NCBI RefSeq assembly: GCF_024198215.1
Contig: NZ_JAKCFA010000002.1
Coordinates: 62,001-126,000 of the forward strand
Reading direction: 5' to 3'
Length of the DNA: 64,000 nucleotides
Origin: Myxococcus qinghaiensis
GTDB taxonomy: Bacteria > Myxococcota > Myxococcia > Myxococcales > Myxococcaceae
Each line of letters opens with the position of its first letter. The stretch's first letter is position 1. The translations under genes and the position numbers were made by a program. Of the stretch, positions 54,925 through 63,794 are shown one piece after another. The notes under the pieces are model-generated. The model saw only the letters and a program-made list of their open reading frames with translations, had not been told where the DNA came from and did no database searches.

Positions 54925-56919
54925 TCACTCGTAGTAGTCGAACGCGTGCTCGGTACGGCGGAAGCGGTAGACGGCCCAGACGGCCGCGGGCTGCTCGGGA
55001 GTCAGGCGCACCTGGACGTCGGAGCCCTGCCACAACGAGCGCTCGTCCTTCATCAGCTCGTGCACCTGATAGGTCTCATCCGCGTTCGCGCCAAGCCATT
55101 CCAGCGGAAGTCGCAACAGCGCCTCCTGGGGCGAGTACGGATCCAGACTCACGGCCACCAGCACCGTGCTGGTGCCGTCCGGGGTGCGCTTGCCGTAGAA
55201 GAGCACCCGCTCGTTGTCCGACTCGAAGAAGCGCAGCGTGTCGTAGGTGTGGAACGCGGGCTGGGTGAGGCGCGCGTTGTTGAGGCGCGCAATCCAGTCC
55301 CGGATGTTCCCCGGCCGGTCCGGGTCCCATGCGACGAGCTGGTACTTCTCCGAGTCCAGGTACTCCTCCTTGCCAGGCAACGGGCGGCCCTCGCACAGCT
55401 CGAAGCCGCAATACATCCCGTAGACCGAGGAGAGCGTCGCGGCAAGCGCCGCGCGCAGGCGGAACGCACCGGGCCCCGCGTTCTGCAGGAGCTCCGGCAG
55501 GATGTCCGGCGTGTTGGGCCAGAGGTTGCCGCGGAAGTAGTCGGACACGGGCGGCGTGGTGATCTCCTCCAGGTACTCCTGGAGCTCGCCCTTGAAGTTG
55601 CGCCACGTGAAGTACGTGTACGACTGGGTGAAGCCCACCTTCGCCAGCGCCTTCATCACCTTGGGCCGCGTGAAGGCCTCGGAGAGGAAGAGCACGTCGG
55701 GGTGGCGGTCCTGCACGCGGCGGATGAGCCACTCCCAGAACTGGATGGGCTTGGTGTGGGGATTGTCCACGCGGAAGGTCCGCACGCCCTGCTGCACCCA
55801 GTGCAGCACGACGGACTCCAGCTCCGTCCACAGCGACTCGCGCGCGGGGCCCATCCAGTCGAAGTTGACGATGTCCTCGTAGCGCTTGGGCGGGTTCTCC
55901 GCCGTCTTGATGGTTCCATCCGGGCGGCGCTGGAACCACTCCGGATGCTCCTTCACATAGGGGTGGTCCGGAGAGCACTGGTACGCGAGGTCCAGCGCCA
56001 CCTCGATGCCGTACGACTGCGCGGCCTGCACGAAGTGACGGAAGTCCGCCAGCGTGCCCAGGCTCGGGTGCACCGCCTTGTGTCCCCCCTCCGCGGCGCC
56101 GATGGCCCACGGGCTGCCCACGTCCTCCGGGCCCGCCTTGAGGCTGTTGTTCTTCCCCTTGCGCGCGGTGCGGCCAATGGGGTGGATGGGCGGAAGGTAG
56201 ATGACGTCGAAGCCCAGGCCCTGGATGTACGGCAGCCACGCTTCCGAGTCCTGGAATGTCCCGTGCGTGCGGCCATCGCGCTTCGCGGAGCGGGGGAAGA
56301 ACTCGTACCACGCACCGAAGCGCGCCTTGGGCCGGTCCGCGAAGACCTCCAGCGCCGGCTCGTGTCGCCGCGCCAGCGCGCGGTCCGGATACGTGGAGGC
56401 CACCGTCGCCAGCTCCGGCGCCAGCGCCACGGCCAGCAGGTCCGGCGTCGGAGGCTGACGCATCCGCACCGCGGCCTCGGTGAGCACTCGCGCGTCGTCC
56501 GCGTCCACCGTTCGCGCACGGGCCGCCGCGCCTTCCAGCAGCGCCGCGCCCTCCAAGAGCTCGCTGCGCACGTCCCGGCCCGCGTCGACCTTGCGCTTCA
56601 GCTCCGAGGTCCACGTCCGGAAGAGATCCGGCCAGGCTTCAATCGTGTACTGGTAGCGGCCATTCCGGGCGAGGGGGAACTCCGCCTCCCAGACGTCGTT
56701 GCCGAGCGAGCGCATGGGGACTTCGTGCCAGTCGGTCTGCTGCTCCTGCGGGGAGGCCTGGCGCCAGCGGACGACGGCGACGAGGACGTCATGGCCCTCC
56801 TTGAAGATGTCGGCGCGGACGGTGAGGCTCTCTCCGGCGACACGCTTGACGGCGTGGCGTCCGCCGTCGAGCTGGGGCTTGACTCCCTCGATGAACACGC
56901 TCCCGATTCGGTCTTTCAT
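54925..56919 (-). CDS. glgE: Alpha-1,4-glucan:maltose-1-phosphate maltosyltransferase
   Basis: A 664-residue GH13_3 enzyme extending alpha-glucan by two glucose units from maltose 1-phosphate. The N-terminal beta domain (VFIEGVKPQLDGGRHAVKRV) is followed by a helical insert and the barrel: GFDVIYLPPIHPIGRTARKG, nucleophile Asp385 in TFRVDNPHTKPIQFW, and acid/base Glu414 in LFLSEAFTRPKVM. The 29-residue distance between them matches Streptomyces GlgE1. First gene of the four-gene operon. A -10-like TATAAG (56939-56934) lies just upstream on its strand, implying a short leader. Confidence 0.97.
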   Translation of the reverse strand: MKDRIGSVFIEGVKPQLDGGRHAVKRVAGESLTVRADIFKEGHDVLVAVVRWRQASPQEQQTDWHEVPMRSLGNDVWEAEFPLARNGRYQYTIEAWPDLFRTWTSELKRKVDAGRDVRSELLEGAALLEGAAARARTVDADDARVLTEAAVRMRQPPTPDLLAVALAPELATVASTYPDRALARRHEPALEVFADRPKARFGAWYEFFPRSAKRDGRTHGTFQDSEAWLPYIQGLGFDVIYLPPIHPIGRTARKGKNNSLKAGPEDVGSPWAIGAAEGGHKAVHPSLGTLADFRHFVQAAQSYGIEVALDLAYQCSPDHPYVKEHPEWFQRRPDGTIKTAENPPKRYEDIVNFDWMGPARESLWTELESVVLHWVQQGVRTFRVDNPHTKPIQFWEWLIRRVQDRHPDVLFLSEAFTRPKVMKALAKVGFTQSYTYFTWRNFKGELQEYLEEITTPPVSDYFRGNLWPNTPDILPELLQNAGPGAFRLRAALAATLSSVYGMYCGFELCEGRPLPGKEEYLDSEKYQLVAWDPDRPGNIRDWIARLNNARLTQPAFHTYDTLRFFESDNERVLFYGKRTPDGTSTVLVAVSLDPYSPQEALLRLPLEWLGANADETYQVHELMKDERSLWQGSDVQVRLTPEQPAAVWAVYRFRRTEHAFDYYE

Positions 56920-57139
56920 ATCGGCTCGCGGCCCTTATAGGTCTGAGGTGGGGTGAAGCTGGGCGGCGTGTCGCGGGGTGCGTTGATGAAGGACGACTTG
57001 CGCGTCGGCCGCGTTGGCTCGTGAACGTTAGGGACGGCGTCTGGGGACGCCCACCCGTTGGCCTCAAAGGGGCTGACTGCCCGGCTGCCCATACATGAAG
57101 CTGGGATCCGCACCTCGGATTGCGGTATCCGGGAAGGAC

Positions 57140-57742
57140 ATGGCGCTTCCTCCACCCTCTGCTCAGCGGGCGAGCGACCCCGCCGCCGACAGGGCCCTGC
57201 TCCAGCAGGTCGCCCTGGGCAGCGGCGTGGCCATGCGTCAGGTCTATGCGCGGTGCGCACCCAGGGCCTTCGCGGTGATGCTGCGGCTGCTGCCCTCGCG
57301 AGCGGATGCGGAGGAGGTGCTCCAGGAGGCGTTCCTCGAGGTCTGGCGGCGCGCTCGCGACTTCGACCCTGCGCGCGGTGGGCTGGAGACCTGGGTGTCG
57401 ACCATCGCCCGCACGCGCGCCATCGACCGGCTGCGCTCCATGGGCACCGCCGCGCGCGTCGCCGAGGGCGCGGCCCACCACCCGCCGCCGGAGAGCGCGA
57501 TGCCTCCTGCTCCGGACGACGCGACGTCGCACGGACAGGACCGCGTGCGGGTGCGCCGGGCGATGATGACGTTGCCCCCCGAGCAGCGCGAGGTCGTGGA
57601 GCTGGCCTACTTCGAGGGCCTGTCCCAGCGGGAGATCGCCGCGCGCACGGGAGATCCGCTCGGAACGGTGAAGACCCGGGCGAGGCTCGCGCTGGAGAAG
57701 CTCGCCGCCTTGCTTCGTGACGAGCAGGGCGACCCGGGTTGA
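57140..57742 (+). CDS. ECF-type RNA polymerase sigma factor
   Basis: A 200-residue sigma-70 family factor with region 2 (RQVYARCAPRAFAVMLRLLP, ADAEEVLQEAFLEVWRRA) and region 4 (LPPEQREVVELAYFEGLSQREIAARTGDPLGTVKTRARLALEKL). Region 2 resembles SigK-type factors. The ATG at 57140 has AAGGA close upstream; an ATG at 57095 would add 15 residues. No anti-sigma or membrane partner gene follows: the next gene, after 105 bases, is a response regulator. Control is therefore by another route or by a distant anti-sigma. Divergent from glgE with a 220-base gap. Confidence 0.9.
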   Translation: MALPPPSAQRASDPAADRALLQQVALGSGVAMRQVYARCAPRAFAVMLRLLPSRADAEEVLQEAFLEVWRRARDFDPARGGLETWVSTIARTRAIDRLRSMGTAARVAEGAAHHPPPESAMPPAPDDATSHGQDRVRVRRAMMTLPPEQREVVELAYFEGLSQREIAARTGDPLGTVKTRARLALEKLAALLRDEQGDPG

Positions 57743-57752
57743 GCCGCTCCTG

Positions 57753-57768
57753 TTAAGGGAGTCTTAAG
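57753..57768 (+). promoter_or_regulatory. Direct TTAAG repeat upstream of the response regulator gene
   Basis: TTAAG occurs at 57753-57757 and 57764-57768, exactly 11 bases apart (one helix turn), in TGTTAAGGGAGTCTTAAGAC. Such tandem half-sites are what OmpR/PhoB-type regulators bind. The site is 80 bases before the regulator's ATG, so it may serve autoregulation. Found by eye only. Confidence 0.45.
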
Positions 57769-57847
57769 ACTTTCGGGATACCGTCGGCTTTCATTCATCC
57801 ATTCATGACGGCACCTCGGTGTCCGGGTGGGAGGAGGCGAGCGGGAC

Positions 57848-58522
57848 ATGGGGGAGCGAATCCTGCTGGTGGAGGACGACGCTCGGCTCGGCGCGCAGCT
57901 CGTCGAGCAGCTGAGGGGCGCGGGCTTCGAGCCGCTGTGGTGGACGGAGGGGCGCACCCTGCTGCCAGGGGAGCTTCCCGACGTGGGGCTGGTGGTGTTG
58001 GACCTGATGCTGCCGGGGACGTACGGGCTGGACATGCTCAAGGCGCTCCGGACCTTCTCGGAGGTGCCGGTGCTCATCCTGAGCGCGCGCAACGACACGC
58101 TGGACAAGGTGCGTGCGTTGAAGCTCGGCGCGGATGACTACCTGACGAAGCCCTTCTGGCCGGAGGAGCTCATCGAGCGGGTGCGCGCGCGGCTGCGGCG
58201 GCCCGTGCTCCAGAAGGCGGATGCGGCGCTGGAGCTGGGGCCGCTGCGCGTCGATCTCCAGGCGCGAGAGGTGCGCGTGGAGGGGCGGGTGGTGGAGCTG
58301 ACGCGGGTGGAGTTCGAGGTGCTCGCGGCGCTGGCGCGCAGGCCTCGTGAGGCGGTGACGCGGCAGTGGCTGGTGGAGCACGTGTTGGATCCGGAGCGTG
58401 AGGGGACGGAGCGGACGCTGGACGTGCACGTGTCGCGGCTGCGGAGGAAGCTGGCGCCGGCGCAGTGCGTGGAGACGGTGTGGGGGGTGGGCTACCGGCT
58501 GGTGGCGGGGGATGGTTCGTGA
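57848..58522 (+). CDS. OmpR/PhoB-family response regulator
   Basis: A 224-residue two-component regulator. The receiver has acidic residues Asp10 and Asp11, phospho-acceptor Asp52 in VVLDLMLPG and the lysine in DDYLTKPFWPEE. The C-terminal winged helix (ELTRVEFEVLAALARRPREAVTRQWL, RTLDVHVSRLRRKL, ETVWGVGYRL) is complete. The ATG at 57848 follows GGGAGGAGG; an ATG at 57827 lies before that site and is rejected. It overlaps the kinase gene by GTGA. Confidence 0.94.
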   Translation: MGERILLVEDDARLGAQLVEQLRGAGFEPLWWTEGRTLLPGELPDVGLVVLDLMLPGTYGLDMLKALRTFSEVPVLILSARNDTLDKVRALKLGADDYLTKPFWPEELIERVRARLRRPVLQKADAALELGPLRVDLQAREVRVEGRVVELTRVEFEVLAALARRPREAVTRQWLVEHVLDPEREGTERTLDVHVSRLRRKLAPAQCVETVWGVGYRLVAGDGS

Positions 58523-60189
58523 AGCTTCGTTTGCGCCTGGCGCTCACTGCGATGGCGGCGGTGCTGCCCGTCGTGGTGGCGATGGCGTACTTCCAGCAAT
58601 CGTTGCGCGACAGTTCGCAGGAGGAGGTGCTGGAGGCCTCCACGCTCGCGCAGATGCAGGTGGAGCGCACGCGTTGCGAGGCCGCGCCTGAAACGTGGCG
58701 GCCGAGGCCCTCCGAGCGCCCCGCGCCTCCTGGTCGTCCGCCCGGGCCTGATGATGATGGACGACCTCCGCCGCCTCCGAGGAGGTTGGAGGACGGTGAG
58801 GCGTGGCCACCGCGAGGGAAGCCTCCTCCGCCGGGAGCGTCGGACATGGGCGAGGGACGCCCGCCACGAGATCCGGGCAGGCCGCCTCGTCCTGGTGGTG
58901 GCCCCGATGCCTTCAACGGTCCACCACCGCCTCGTGCGGGCGGCGAGGACTTCAACGGTCCACCGCCGCTCGGGCCGGACGGGCGTGCGCCGCCTCGGGT
59001 GGTCTTCTTCCCCTATGACACGCAGCTCACTTCCCGCAACCCTCGGGCACCCGCGCTGACTCAGGAGATGCGGGAGGACGCACTCGCGGGGGCGACGGTG
59101 GCGCGGCGCTCGGAGCAGGATGGGCGCCGCGTCCTCGAGCTGCTCGTGCGCATGCCCTGGGACGACGGGCCCTGTGCCTTTGTCCTCGCCCGTCGCGTGG
59201 AGCCACCCGGGCCCTCGTCGTTCTTCCTCCCGCCGCTCAAGGACTGGAGCCTGCTCGTCTCCATCGTCGTCGCGGCGGTGGTGCTGGCCCTGGGCCCCGT
59301 CGTTCGCCGCATCCGGATGCTCACCGAGGACGTGCGTGCCTCCGCGCGCAGCGGCTACGAGCAGCCCGTGTCCGTGCGCGGCGACGATGAAGTCGCCGAC
59401 CTGGCCCGGGCCTTCCAGGAGGCGCGCGCGGAGATTCAATCGCGCATGGCCCAGCAGGAGGCCCGTGAGCAGGGGCTGCGGGACTTCCTCGCCAACACGA
59501 CGCACGACGTGATGACGCCGCTCACCGTGCTCCAGGGCAACCTGTCCGCGATGCAGCAGCGCGTCTCCCGAGGCGAGCCCGTCAACGCGGCCGAGGTGGC
59601 CTCCGCCATGAGCGAGGCCCACTACATGGCCTCGCTGGTGCACAACCTCACCGCGGCGACCCGACTGGAGGCCGGAGCGCTTCACGTCCAGCGCGCCCCC
59701 GTGGACCTCAATGACGTGATTGCCCGGGTCCTCGGCAGGCACCAGCCCATCGCCCGACAGCAGCGCATCTCCCTGGAGAGCGGCGTGCCCGCGACGCCCG
59801 TGCGCGTCCTCGGTGACGTGACGCTCATCGAGCAGGCCGTGAGCAACGTCGTGGGCAATGGCGTGCGCTACGGCCGCGAGGACGGACACGTCGCCGTCGT
59901 CCTGGAGAGCACCCGCGCGGGCCGCTTCGCGCTTCGAGTCATCGACGACGGGCCCGGCATCCCCGACGAGGAGCGGGCACGAATCCTGGAGCGGGGTGTC
60001 CGAGGCAGCGTCGCTCGGACTCGCGCTCCGGAGGGACAGGGGCTGGGTCTGCACATCGCCCACCACGTCGCGCAGGTGCACGGCTGGACGCTGACGTTGA
60101 GCCCGTCCGAGTACGGCGGGCTCGAGGTGTGCTTCTCGGGCGAGACGCTGGCCACCGAAAGCCCGCCGGAGACGGCTCAGTCCTCTTGA
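58519..60189 (+). CDS. Sensor histidine kinase with a proline-rich periplasmic region
   Basis: A 556-residue membrane kinase starting at GTG 58519, overlapping the regulator stop. Membrane helix 1 (about 4-24) leads to a periplasmic part in which residues 60-165 are extremely rich in Pro, Gly, Asp and Arg, including two FNGPPP units. Membrane helix 2 (about 238-260) is followed by HAMP, then the phospho-acceptor His329 in TTHDVMTPLTVLQ, N-box VVGNGVRYG, G1 DDGPGIPDEE and G2 GQGLGLHIAHHV. All kinase motifs are present. The low-complexity sensor region is unusual. The last 13 bases overlap the convergent ankyrin gene. Confidence 0.92.
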   Translation: MKLRLRLALTAMAAVLPVVVAMAYFQQSLRDSSQEEVLEASTLAQMQVERTRCEAAPETWRPRPSERPAPPGRPPGPDDDGRPPPPPRRLEDGEAWPPRGKPPPPGASDMGEGRPPRDPGRPPRPGGGPDAFNGPPPPRAGGEDFNGPPPLGPDGRAPPRVVFFPYDTQLTSRNPRAPALTQEMREDALAGATVARRSEQDGRRVLELLVRMPWDDGPCAFVLARRVEPPGPSSFFLPPLKDWSLLVSIVVAAVVLALGPVVRRIRMLTEDVRASARSGYEQPVSVRGDDEVADLARAFQEARAEIQSRMAQQEAREQGLRDFLANTTHDVMTPLTVLQGNLSAMQQRVSRGEPVNAAEVASAMSEAHYMASLVHNLTAATRLEAGALHVQRAPVDLNDVIARVLGRHQPIARQQRISLESGVPATPVRVLGDVTLIEQAVSNVVGNGVRYGREDGHVAVVLESTRAGRFALRVIDDGPGIPDEERARILERGVRGSVARTRAPEGQGLGLHIAHHVAQVHGWTLTLSPSEYGGLEVCFSGETLATESPPETAQSS

Positions 60190-61031
60190 AGCTCGATGCG
60201 TCCGCTCTCCAGGTCCTCCAGATAGTGCTCCAGGAACTCCTCCATGGAGGGCGCGTAGGGACGCAGCGGTCCGCCGTGGATCTCCCAGCCAATCACCTGG
60301 CCACGAGTTCCCTCGGGACCCGGTTCCAGGTCCACACACTTGAGGTTGCCTCCACCATCCTCCGCGAACGGGACCCAGCCCTGATGCCACCAGGTCCACT
60401 TCACCTTCTTCTGTGACTTGGGCAGCTCATGGGGCGTGGCCTTCTTGAAGGTGCCTTTCTCCACCAGGTCCCGGAGCCCCTCCCATCGGCTCAGGATCTG
60501 CTCCACGGGCAGCACCTCGTCCTCGGCGATGGACAGCTGCTCCTTGAAGTCGATGGACAGCAGCAGCGGCGTCTCACCCCGGCCGTTGGGGCGGCTCGGA
60601 TTCGCTCCCGCGCGCAGCAGCAGCTCCAGGACCTTCGCCGAGGGCTCGTCGTTGTTCTCCTGGTCCAGCAGGTCCGTGAGCACCGTGGAGCCGGCCTCGT
60701 CCTTCCTCGCGTGGTTGACGTCGGAGCCCTTGTCGATGAGCAGCTTCACCAGCTCGACGGCTTCGGCCCCGGGATGGGCGGTGGCGAAGCTGAGGGGAAT
60801 GGCGGACTCCTCATCCAGCCCTTTCACATCCGCGCCCGCGTCGAGCAGCAGGCGGACGATGTCGAGGTCATTCTCGGAGCACGCCGTGTGGAGCACGGAG
60901 TAGCCTTTGTCATCGCGCGTGTCGGGGCTGGCCCCGTCCGCCAGGTGCCTGGCCACCGCCTTGGCGTTCGACTTCTCGACGGCGGACAGCAACGCCGCGT
61001 CCAGCTTCGACAACTTCTTCTTGGGTGACAT
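60177..61031 (-). CDS. Ankyrin-repeat protein with C-terminal SMI1/KNR4-like domain
   Basis: A 284-residue cytoplasmic protein. Four to five ankyrin repeats cover about 10-160 (DDKGYSVLHTACSENDLDIVRLLLDAGADV, AVELVKLLIDKGSDVNHARKD, VLELLLRAGANPSRPNGRGETPLL). The end has WHQGWVPFAEDGGGNLKCVDLEPGPEGTRGQVIGWE, an SMI1/KNR4-type signature. Both modules are common in immunity proteins of bacterial toxin systems, but no toxin gene adjoins. It could be an orphan immunity gene or a general binding protein. The ATG at 61031 was preferred to one at 61061. Confidence 0.82.
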   Translation of the reverse strand: MSPKKKLSKLDAALLSAVEKSNAKAVARHLADGASPDTRDDKGYSVLHTACSENDLDIVRLLLDAGADVKGLDEESAIPLSFATAHPGAEAVELVKLLIDKGSDVNHARKDEAGSTVLTDLLDQENNDEPSAKVLELLLRAGANPSRPNGRGETPLLLSIDFKEQLSIAEDEVLPVEQILSRWEGLRDLVEKGTFKKATPHELPKSQKKVKWTWWHQGWVPFAEDGGGNLKCVDLEPGPEGTRGQVIGWEIHGGPLRPYAPSMEEFLEHYLEDLESGRIELQED

Positions 61032-61097
61032 GGAGCGCTCCGGAGCGGTCGTCCTCCTCAACGAGGGAGGGCTGGAAATGTCGCGAAGGAAACGGCT

Positions 61098-61451
61098 TCA
61101 GGAGAAGCGCGCGAGGAACGCCGCGAGCACCGGTCCACCTCGACGCGCTTCCTCCGGAGACCCCGGACCTCCTTCGCGGAGCTGGGTTCGCAGGTCCTCG
61201 AGCGCCGGCTTCATGGCCTCGAATTCGGACAGGGCCTGCTCGGCGTTGTCGAAGAAGCGGTGGTGGAGGAGCCAGCCCGTCACGGAGCAGGTGAGGGCGT
61301 GGAAGGAGCGCGAGTCATCCACCTCGTACGTGAGGCGAAGCTGGCCCTCCTGCTCCTCATCCCGGGCGATGGTGCCGCCCTGCGAGCCCATCCACCCCAG
61401 GGACGTGCCGCCATCGTAGGCCGTCCAGTTCGAGCCTGGTTCTCGCGACAT
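61098..61451 (-). CDS. Hypothetical protein upstream of the ankyrin gene
   Basis: A 117-residue protein without signal peptide or membrane segment. It mixes acidic and aromatic residues (WTAYDGGTSLGWMGSQGG, LTCSVTGWLLHHRFFD) and has a helical C-terminal half. I do not recognise the family. It lies 66 bases upstream of the ankyrin-SMI1 gene on the same strand and may form an operon with it. Upstream of it, 61452-61723 (272 bases) is an intergenic stretch with no visible gene. Confidence 0.6.
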   Translation of the reverse strand: MSREPGSNWTAYDGGTSLGWMGSQGGTIARDEEQEGQLRLTYEVDDSRSFHALTCSVTGWLLHHRFFDNAEQALSEFEAMKPALEDLRTQLREGGPGSPEEARRGGPVLAAFLARFS

Positions 61452-61723
61452 CGGGTCTCCTCGGGTGCCTGCGCTGGAGCAACAGCGCGCAGTGTTTCAT
61501 GACCCGAGTGGCCGAGGTGGCGCTTCGCGGGTGAATCGAGGCCGGGTCAGAAGGCCCATCGCTGGCATTCGCAACTCGCGCGTGGGTTGCGCGTCCCGGG
61601 AGGCTGGCCCACGTTTTTCATAGGTTCCCCTGGCTGACGCCGTGCCGCCGGAGGGGGCGGGTCTCGCGCTTTCCGTCACGAGCGTGAGGCACCTGGTCGA
61701 GTCGAGACGAGGGGGCCCGCGTC

Positions 61724-63658
61724 ATGCCAGTCGAACCGTCCATTCCATCCGGGCGCCGTGCGCTCGCCGTCCTCTCCGCGATTCTCATCGCGGTGGCGGC
61801 GGAGCTGTACCTGACCGTGGTGGTGGGCCAGCGCCTGTCTCCGCTGCTCGTCCTCGCGCTCGTGTGTCTGGTCGGTGGCGTGCTCGTGTTCGGCTACCTC
61901 CTGCTCACGGAGCGAGGGGCCAGGGAGCTGTCGAGCCGGAAGGCGCCATGGAAGTGGCGGCGCGAGGACGGCCTGCGGCCCGAGGAGCGCGCTCTCGAAC
62001 CTCCGCCACCCGAAGGCGTCACCGCGCGGGCCCTCGACGTGGACCTGGAGCATGCGTCCCCACCGGAGGTGGCTGATGCTACGGAGGCGCGGACGGGTGG
62101 CCCGGTGGACACGCTCGGTCCCCGGAAGCGCTCGCTCGTCCTCGTGGGCGGGGGACTGCGCGCGGCGTGGCAGGCGGGAGCGATTCGCGCGCTGGAGGAT
62201 GCGGACCTCGGCTTCCATTTCGTGGATGCGACCTCCGCGGGCTCCCTCAACCTGGCGATGCTGTTGTCCGGCGTGTCACCCGGCGAGGCGTGCGCGCGGT
62301 GGAGGACATTGTCCGTGGAGGACTTCCTGACCCACGCGACCCCGAGGAAGTCACTGGACGTGCTTCATGTCGAGCCATTGGGCGACCCGGAGAAGGTCCT
62401 CCAGCGCGTCTTCCCCCACCTGGGAATCGACCTGCCGGCCATCCGCGCCAGCTCGCTCGTGGAGGGCACGTTCCACGTCTGTGACTTCGCGCGGAAGACG
62501 GACGTGGCAATCCCGCATCGGGAGCTGGACAGGGCGCTGCTGCTCGCGGCCATCTCGCCCCCCATCCTCATGCCTCCGGTGGAGCGGGAGGGCACGCTCT
62601 ACACGGATGCGCTGTGGACGCAGGACACGCACCTGCTCGAGGCCGTGCGCCGGGGCGCGAACGAGCTGTGGGTGTTGTGGTGCGTGGGCAACACGCCCGT
62701 GCGTGACGATGGCCTCTTCGAGCAGTACGCCTATCTCGAGGAGATGAGCGCCAACGGCGCGCTGTTCGCGCAGCTTCGCGTCATCGAGGACCTCAACGCG
62801 CGAATCGAAGCGGGCGAAGTCGTGCTGGGCCACCGGCGCCCCATCGCCGTGCACCTCATCAAGCCCGAGCGTCCGCTCGCGCTCGACCCGGACCTCTACG
62901 CGGGGCGCGCCACCGCCGCGGCCCTCATCGACATGGGTTATTCGGACACGTGGCGCTACCTCGACGTGTGTGGTTCGCGAGGCCTTCCGCTCACCCCGGA
63001 GATGACCCGGACCACGGAGCCCTCGCCCGACCTGACCTTCGTCGAGTCGCTCACGGGACTGTTCACGCTCGGCGTCACGGACCCCACGGAGGGCGCGCTG
63101 CATCCGGAGGCCCAGCCCATGACAATCCACTGCACCATCAGCGTCAGCGACCTGGACGCATTCGTCAGTGACGTGAAGTGTTCAGCGAGGCTGGTGGCGC
63201 GGCTGAGCTTCGGGCCCTTCGGCGAGGACCTGCCGGTGCGGCGTGGGAGCTTCAACATCTTCCGGCCCCCGGAGACACCCGGCACGCGGGTGATGACGTA
63301 CGGACTGCGGTTTCCGCATCAAGGCCGCGACTACTTCCTGGAGGGGACGAAGGTCGTCGTCGACCGGCGGGGCGAGGACGCGTGGAAGGGCTCGACGCGG
63401 CTGCGGTGCCTGCTCCACGAGGGCATGAATGCACAGGGGCCGGTGGTGGGCGCCGGTGTGCTGACGCTGGGCGTGGGCCAGCTCCTCTCGCTCATCTCCA
63501 GCATGCAGCCCGCTCGACGCGAGGGTGCGGGGACGCTGGCCATGGACCGCTTCGGCCGGTTCTTCTTGGGGCCGCTGTGGGAACAGTACGCACCACGGGC
63601 TCAGTGGGGGACGTCTCGCGAGATGGTGCTGGAATCGCACTCGCGGGCTCAGGCTTGA
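61724..63658 (+). CDS. Patatin-like phospholipase with N-terminal membrane hairpin
   Basis: A 644-residue protein. Two membrane helices (about 12-30 and 38-60) precede a linker and a patatin domain: oxyanion loop LVLVGGGLRAAWQAGA, nucleophile in DATSAGSLNLAML with Ser171, and Asp295 in LYTDALWTQD. The residue before the nucleophile Thr-Ser pair is Ala, not the usual Gly of GxSxG, and the second motif is DA rather than DG, so activity may be altered. The last 200 residues (MTIHCTISVSDLDAFVSDVK to the end) form a separate domain found in some bacterial patatins. It is distinct from the 970-residue patatin at 20858. Single gene. Confidence 0.83.
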   Translation: MPVEPSIPSGRRALAVLSAILIAVAAELYLTVVVGQRLSPLLVLALVCLVGGVLVFGYLLLTERGARELSSRKAPWKWRREDGLRPEERALEPPPPEGVTARALDVDLEHASPPEVADATEARTGGPVDTLGPRKRSLVLVGGGLRAAWQAGAIRALEDADLGFHFVDATSAGSLNLAMLLSGVSPGEACARWRTLSVEDFLTHATPRKSLDVLHVEPLGDPEKVLQRVFPHLGIDLPAIRASSLVEGTFHVCDFARKTDVAIPHRELDRALLLAAISPPILMPPVEREGTLYTDALWTQDTHLLEAVRRGANELWVLWCVGNTPVRDDGLFEQYAYLEEMSANGALFAQLRVIEDLNARIEAGEVVLGHRRPIAVHLIKPERPLALDPDLYAGRATAAALIDMGYSDTWRYLDVCGSRGLPLTPEMTRTTEPSPDLTFVESLTGLFTLGVTDPTEGALHPEAQPMTIHCTISVSDLDAFVSDVKCSARLVARLSFGPFGEDLPVRRGSFNIFRPPETPGTRVMTYGLRFPHQGRDYFLEGTKVVVDRRGEDAWKGSTRLRCLLHEGMNAQGPVVGAGVLTLGVGQLLSLISSMQPARREGAGTLAMDRFGRFFLGPLWEQYAPRAQWGTSREMVLESHSRAQA

Positions 63659-63711
63659 GGGCGTGGGCATCTTCGACCCAGGTGGGGGAGGGTGCCCGGG
63701 AGCGGACAACT

Positions 63712-63732
63712 GGATGGCGATATGCGCCATCC
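63712..63732. terminator. Stem-loop between the patatin gene and the last gene
   Basis: GGATGGCG (63712-63719) pairs perfectly with CGCCATCC (63725-63732) around the loop ATATG. It lies 54 bases after the patatin stop and 63 bases before the next start, so it may end the first transcript or act as an operator for the second. No T-run follows. Confidence 0.4.
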
Positions 63733-63794
63733 GAGAACAATGCCTGACGGCGCCGTTTGTGTGGCGCGCACCAACGGCCTAACCTCTCCTGCCC

